A stretch of 63,544 nt of DNA, taken from Pseudomonas fluorescens (GTDB lineage Bacteria; Pseudomonadota; Gammaproteobacteria; Pseudomonadales; Pseudomonadaceae). The stretch spans positions 1 through 63,544 of the forward strand of contig NZ_JSAK01000040.1 of assembly GCF_000802965.1 (NCBI RefSeq), given 5' to 3'. Of the stretch, positions 59,601 to 63,544 are shown piece by piece. The notes beneath the pieces are model-generated. The model made no database searches. It had not been told where the DNA came from and saw nothing but the letters and a program-made list of their open reading frames with translations. The translations under genes were made by a program, and so were the position numbers. Numbering within the stretch: position 1 is the first letter of the stretch; each line of letters begins with the position of its first letter.

Positions 59601-62202
59601 CGTGAGGGCTTGCCGTGATCTACAGCGTCGGGCTTTCGACGCGGCGAACCGCGTCGGTGATCTGCAGTATGCAACCTACACGCGCAACGACCTGAACTCG
59701 AACCTTATTTTCTCCGGCGAGTCACTGTCCGAGGCGCTAAGCGAAGCTGAACAAGGCCTCGCGTTCGCAGTGAAGTCGCGGTTCGGCCTTGCCGTTGACA
59801 TCATATCGACGCAAGTCGCGTTGATGCGGACGCTTCGGGGGCTCACGCCCACATTCGGATGCCTTGACGACAGCCAGTTTGATGAACGTCGGATCGAGCG
59901 CCGTTTTTCAGAAAATCCGGACCTCGCGATTGCTGCGTGCTGGTACTGGATCCGGAAGTTGCAGGCGCGCTGTATCGCCGGTGACCATGCGGCGGCCATG
60001 GATGCTGCAGCCAAGGCGCAAGGGCTGCTATGGACCACGGCCTCGTTTTTCGAGGAAGCCGAATATCATTTCTACAGCGCGCTTTCCCACGCCGCCTGTT
60101 GCGATTCCGTATCAGGCCACGAACGACAACGGCACCTGGTTGCTCTGGCTGCGCATCACAGCCAACAGAAGGTCTGGGCTGAGCATTGCCCTGAGAATTT
60201 CGAGCACCGCGCGGCGCTGGTGGGCGCAGAGATTGCCCGGATCGAAGGGCGTGAACTTGATGCGATGCATCTTTACCAACTGGCCATCCGCTCGGCACGT
60301 GCAAACGGCTTTGTGCACATTGAGGCGCTTGCCAACGAACTCGCTGCGCGATTCTACGCGGTGCGCGAATTCGAGGTTATCGCTGAGGCATATTTGCAAA
60401 ACGCTCGGCACTGTTACCTGCGTTGGCGAGCCGATGGGAAGGTGCGGCAACTGGAGCAGATGTATCCGCACCTTAGAACGGAAGAGTTCGTGCCTGGTCC
60501 AACGAGCACAATTGCGACGCCGGTCGAACACCTGGATCTCGCCACTGTGATCAAGGTGTCGCAGGCGGTCTCGGGGGACATCGTCCTCGAAAAGCTGATT
60601 GAGATGGTCATGCGTACGGCGATTGAACAGGCAGGCGCAGAACGAGGCCTGTTGATACTTCCGAATGGTGGCGAACACCGGATAAACGCCGAGGCGACGA
60701 CAAGCAGCGAAACGGTTGTCGTGCATCTACACGACGAACAAGTGACTGCTGCACTGCTGCCGGAGTCTGTCCTCTATTACGTCCTGCATACTCGGGAGAG
60801 CGTCATCCTCGATGATGCCGCGGCCGATCCCTCGTTTGCTGCAGATCCTTACATTGCTCAACATTGTGCTCGTTCCATTCTCTGCTTGCCTTTGATGAAT
60901 CAGGCGAAGCTCACTGGCGCGCTTTACCTCGAAAACAATCTCACTAGCCACGCGTTCACCCCCGCCCGCATCGCCGTACTGAGACTGGTGACCTCGCAGG
61001 CCTCGATTGCCCTGGAGAATGCCCATCTGTACCACGAGCTGGTGGAACGCGAAGCGAACATCCGGCGCCTCGTCGATGCCAACATCATTGGGATTTTTAT
61101 CTGGAATTTCGAGGGTGACATTCTTGAGGCCAATGACTCCTTTCTTCGCATGGTGGAATACACACGTGACGATTTCGACGCAGGTTGCGTAAGCTGGAGG
61201 AATTTGACTCCACCGGAATGGCGCGAGGGCGACGAACGAGCGCTACGAGAGATCGAGGAGACGGGGCGCGCGGAGCCCTTCGAGAAAGTGTTTGTCAAAA
61301 AGGATGGCAGCCAGGTGCCTGTCCTGGTCGGTGCAGCGACGTTCGAAGCACGCAGAAAAGAAGGTGTTGCTTTCGTGCTTGATCTGACCGAACGCAAGCA
61401 AGCGGAGAAAAACGTCCGGGAAAGCGAGCGACGCTATCGCGAGGTGCAGACAGAGTTAGCCCATGCGAACCGTGTCGCCACGATGGGCCAGCTCGCGGCC
61501 TCGATTGCACACGAAGTCAAGCAACCCATCGCCGCGACGGTGACCAACGCCCAGGCTGCGCTGCGGTGGCTGAGCGCCCAGCCGCCGGACGTGGAAGAGG
61601 TTCGCCAGTCGCTCAGCCGTATCGTCAACGATGGCAATCGAGCGGCCGAGGTGATCGAACGCATTCGTGAACTGGTCAAGAAAGCGCCACCAGTGAAGGA
61701 ACCGTTGGACATCAACAAGGCCATCCGCGAAGTGATTGAGCTCACCCGTAGCGAAACAGGGAAGCAGGGCGTCTCGGTACGAGTCGATCTGGCGGATGGT
61801 TTACCGCTCATTCAAGGCGATCGGGTCCAATTGCTACAAGTCCTCCTGAACTTGCTCATCAACGCGACGGAGGCTATGGGCGGTGTCAGCGACGGTGTGC
61901 GGGAGTTGCTGATCAGTACGGGGAATGCGGACGCTGGCTGCGTACTCGTGGCGGTGAGCGATTCGGGGCCAGGCTTTGCCCCACACAACACCGAGCAAAT
62001 TTTCGGCCCCTTCTACACGACCAAGTCCACTGGCTTGGGGATGGGGCTGTCCATCTGCCGTTCGATCATCGAAGCACACGGAGGTCGATTGTGGGCAAGC
62101 GAGAACGTGCCTCGTGGCGCGATATTTCAATTCACGGTGCCCGCCCTTTTTAGCGGTTTCATCGTGACCCGGGTTGGCCGTAGGAACGCGGACCACTTTT
62201 AA
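56653..62202 (+). CDS. Kinase-like / AAA ATPase / GAF / PAS / histidine kinase sensor
   Basis: 1849 residues. The order is: Ser/Thr kinase-like domain (about 1-270), ATPase domain with Walker A GYSGIGKTS at 327 and Walker B LALFLDDLQWLD, helical repeats (about 650-1290), GAF (about 1300-1460), PAS (about 1470-1585) and a histidine kinase. The kinase has the phospho-acceptor His in SIAHEVKQP near 1620 and catalytic boxes NLLINATEAMG, DSGPGF and TGLGMGLSI. The kinase-like domain keeps HKDLKPAHIL but has GFG in place of DFG, so it may be inactive. There is no receiver domain; a separate response regulator is needed. Input signal unknown. Confidence 0.88.
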   Translation: MVNNLSLQILWEDGERVFCRGRYPGNGGADSVLIVRPAADYPTSASLDRLAHEFRLKDELDSAWAVRPLELLCEDGQTILVLEDPGGEPLERMLAAPMEVERVLRFAVGIAAALGQLHQCGLVHKDLKPAHILVNCRDGRPRITGFGIASRLPREHQAPESPETIAGTLAYMAPEQTGRMNRSIDSRSDLYSFGVVIYQMLTGALPFSAVDPMEWVHCHIARKPVPPSERLTLVPVPLSHIVMKLLAKTAEERYQTAAGAEQDLQRCLASWERDRQIDEFPLGEHDIPDRLVIPEKLYGREREVEILITTFDRVVTSGSPELVLVSGYSGIGKTSVVNELHKVLVPPRGLFASGKFDQYKRDIPYSTLVQAFQSLVRPLLGKRDDELASWRGALLKALEPNARLMTDLIPELKLITGDQPPVPELEPQQAQSRFQLVFRRFIGVFARPEHPLALFLDDLQWLDTATLDLLEDLLTRSDLQYLMVIGAYRDNEVDSAHPLMRKLQVIKDAGGKVGEIALARLAREHLEQLIADSVCCEPARVESLAQLVHEKTAGNPFFVIQFLYSLAEEDMFHFDHDAACWAWDLDRIRAKGYTDNVVDLMVSKLNRLPIETLQALQQLACLGNIAEITILSTVLATSERQVHAVLWEAVRQELVERLEGSYKFIHDRIQEAAYSMIPIAIRAEVHLRIGRLLVSRTPAEKQEESIFEIVNQLNRGAALIMQQEERDQLAELNLIAGKCAKGSTAYASALTYLNLGMELLAQDSWDRQHDMLFALELNRAECEFLTGKLSVAEERLVTLSSRAKTSVEQAIIACLHMDVCLVLDQSSRAISVGLNCLRHFGIEWSPHPEDKEVRLEYERISFALGNRAIEALIDLPLMEDPASLVTVDVLMKLWTPALYTDENLASLTICKAVSLSLERGNCDASCFAYAILIRIAGPHFGDYKAGFRFGQLGYDLVEQRGLKRFEARTFVCFALFVVPWMKHVRACRDLQRRAFDAANRVGDLQYATYTRNDLNSNLIFSGESLSEALSEAEQGLAFAVKSRFGLAVDIISTQVALMRTLRGLTPTFGCLDDSQFDERRIERRFSENPDLAIAACWYWIRKLQARCIAGDHAAAMDAAAKAQGLLWTTASFFEEAEYHFYSALSHAACCDSVSGHERQRHLVALAAHHSQQKVWAEHCPENFEHRAALVGAEIARIEGRELDAMHLYQLAIRSARANGFVHIEALANELAARFYAVREFEVIAEAYLQNARHCYLRWRADGKVRQLEQMYPHLRTEEFVPGPTSTIATPVEHLDLATVIKVSQAVSGDIVLEKLIEMVMRTAIEQAGAERGLLILPNGGEHRINAEATTSSETVVVHLHDEQVTAALLPESVLYYVLHTRESVILDDAAADPSFAADPYIAQHCARSILCLPLMNQAKLTGALYLENNLTSHAFTPARIAVLRLVTSQASIALENAHLYHELVEREANIRRLVDANIIGIFIWNFEGDILEANDSFLRMVEYTRDDFDAGCVSWRNLTPPEWREGDERALREIEETGRAEPFEKVFVKKDGSQVPVLVGAATFEARRKEGVAFVLDLTERKQAEKNVRESERRYREVQTELAHANRVATMGQLAASIAHEVKQPIAATVTNAQAALRWLSAQPPDVEEVRQSLSRIVNDGNRAAEVIERIRELVKKAPPVKEPLDINKAIREVIELTRSETGKQGVSVRVDLADGLPLIQGDRVQLLQVLLNLLINATEAMGGVSDGVRELLISTGNADAGCVLVAVSDSGPGFAPHNTEQIFGPFYTTKSTGLGMGLSICRSIIEAHGGRLWASENVPRGAIFQFTVPALFSGFIVTRVGRRNADHF

Positions 62203-62453
62203 ATTCACCGGTGAGACGCCATATTCGACTACCACACCCGGCAAGGGGAAGTGTTAGCCAGAGGCTAGGGTGTCGCAGGCGACCGCGAATCTGAGGGAAA
62301 CCCGAGGTAAAATGCTGGCATGACTAAGCGGATAGTGGCGAATAACGGTGCCACCAAAGTCCAATAGGTTTATGCAACCAGTAGGCGTCAGAGTCTCGTC
62401 GAATGTCGAAAATCAGAAATCCTTCATCAGGAGAGCTGTGCCCCAAGTCACAG

Positions 62454-62861
62454 TTACAGACAGATAGACCATGTCCGAAAACTGCAGGCGACGTTAAAAA
62501 CCGATACACCGAAGTTTATTCTGGGATCAATTTGCCTGCTGTCCCCACCGTCAGGTGTGGGGTAGATTTTACCGGCTTGGAAGGTTTTGGACGCGTTACC
62601 GTATTGATATTTTGACTGTGGCTCGATCACTTGCACACCCAAGTTGGTGCGCGAGTCAATTAGCCGCATGCCCACAGAATTGTCAGCCGCCGCAGAACTA
62701 TCCTGAAAAAGTGCGAAGGAAGTACCTGCCATCCCCGCCGCCTTTACGCCGCCACCGCTCAAAGCGATGCCGTCTACTGGCATTACCGTGCCCACGTGCA
62801 GAATTGTTACGATAATCGCAGCTGTGCAGGAATACCTGCCAATACAAAATTGCTTCGTCAT
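62454..62861 (-). pseudogene. Truncated FadL-like outer-membrane protein gene
   Basis: A 135-codon frame whose start looks like a signal peptide. It then has ALSGGGVKAAGMAGTSFALF and DSSAAADNSVGMRLIDSRTN, the typical mature N-terminus of FadL/OmpP1-type porins. The match fades and the frame stops after about 130 codons, whereas FadL proteins are about 430. So it is the front end of a hydrocarbon-uptake porin gene cut short, perhaps by a rearrangement near 62400-62450. Confidence 0.6.
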
Positions 62862-63544
62862 TTCCGTCTCCGATTATTTTTGTATGGAAACTAGCCGGGC
62901 TCGTTTAGCCAGCGATTTCTTATTAAGTTGCAGCACCAGCAACTGACTCGCTAGCCGCAAAGTATTCAAAGTGGGCCTGACCGTCGGACCACTCGAGGTG
63001 CTTGGCTGAGTCGATTACAAGGTCCATGAAGCCTTTTGGACCGAAAAGTCCAATCAAGATACTGAAAAATGGTTTGCGAAAATCATGTCAGACTAGCGAA
63101 CGCGATACTCCAGCGATCAATTATTTTCTAAGAACTCACCAGCGTACCCTTGCGTAAAGCTAACGCGGTAAAAAATCTCCGTTTTCCTGCGCCGATAATG
63201 ACAGCCGACAGTTTTTATTCCAATTTAGGAAAACGCTTCATTTTTGGGGGCAGCACAACATTAAATTCTACGTATGCATACCGTCCAATACCTTATTTAA
63301 TAATTTATTTACTATATAGGTATCCCTTGTGCAGTACTGATCAGAGACATTCGATCAGAAACGCCAAACACCTCGTGATACTGTAGGTGGAGCAGATAGG
63401 GGGCATCACGTCTTTGGACGCTGCTCGATTGAAAGGCGAAGTTAACAACTGACATGGAACTGAGTGTGGACGAGGGAAAAGTCTGCGCTATCGGAGTTCG
63501 ATGACCTCTTCTCAGGCAAGCCTGCTTGTATGTTTAGACTTGAA
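62862..63544. other. Intergenic to window end
   Basis: AT-rich stretch with no supported gene; a 78-codon plus-strand frame at 63150-63386 has no family features. Confidence 0.4.

Noticed and set aside
1..63544. tRNA genes, CRISPR arrays, transposases or attachment sites
   Set aside because: None was recognised by eye; without a covariance or repeat search their absence is not proven.

Overview
The window looks like a gamma-proteobacterial chromosome or large accessory region, most likely Pseudomonas of the fluorescens/putida type. The reasons are the mixed 55-60% GC, an orphan CcoN4-like oxidase subunit with its small partner, a PA4130/PA4129-like siroheme reductase pair, and a full Nit1C (nitBCDEFGH) cyanide-assimilation type operon. 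No tRNA, rRNA, CRISPR array or transposase was recognised. Family assignments were made by reading motifs; nothing was searched.

Layout. (1) 1-7.0 kb: a nitric-oxide module on the minus strand. It comprises norCBQD, a NorC that carries an extra cytochrome c domain, a 36-residue membrane peptide ahead of norC, a glycine-zipper lipoprotein-like gene, and an SDR oxidoreductase preceded by three NorR-type boxes and a -24/-12-like promoter. (2) 7.0-14.5 kb: a decayed relic of ccoN, a large winged-helix/NB-ARC/TPR regulator, an exported cysteine hydrolase and alpha/beta hydrolase, and an intact ccoN4-like gene with a small membrane partner. (3) 14.5-16.4 kb: degenerate DNA with broken SnoaL-like and LysR genes. 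(4) 16.4-29.9 kb: the most interesting part. A PAS-AAA-Fis sigma54 activator (NitA candidate) and a siroheme sulfite/nitrite reductase pair face a nine-gene minus-strand operon, nitBCDEFGH followed by an LnmK/Pnap_2097-like gene and a frameshifted methylmalonyl-CoA-mutase-like gene. A sigma54 promoter and three palindromes of the form YACG-N6-CGTA lie upstream of nitB. The same palindrome lies directly upstream of the NitA candidate, and a variant lies in the ccoN4 promoter region.

(5) 30-43 kb: a mixed accessory stretch with remnants of a CoA-transferase, a catalase and a PpyR-like gene, two NADH-dehydrogenase-like flavoproteins, GlxA-type and LysR regulators, FixJ-like response regulators, a second alpha/beta hydrolase and an AT-rich LRAT-domain gene. 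(6) 43.5-54.2 kb: a probable (chloro)hydroquinone catabolic region. It has a nitroreductase, a PcpA/LinE-like ring-cleavage dioxygenase, a WrbA-like quinone reductase, a GST, a LinD-like dehalogenase-type GST, a divergent tryptophan-dioxygenase-family protein, a LysR, an amidase, a maleylacetate-reductase-like enzyme and a SphA-like outer-membrane protein. (7) 54.2-63.5 kb: a cysteine hydrolase facing a GlxA regulator, a 1849-residue kinase-like/AAA/GAF/PAS/histidine kinase, and a truncated FadL-like gene.

A common theme of the first half is respiratory poisons: NO reduction, a cyanide-assimilation operon, and an alternative oxidase subunit whose family is cyanide-induced in P. aeruginosa. 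Many genes carry frameshifts, so the region is either decaying or the assembly has indel errors.
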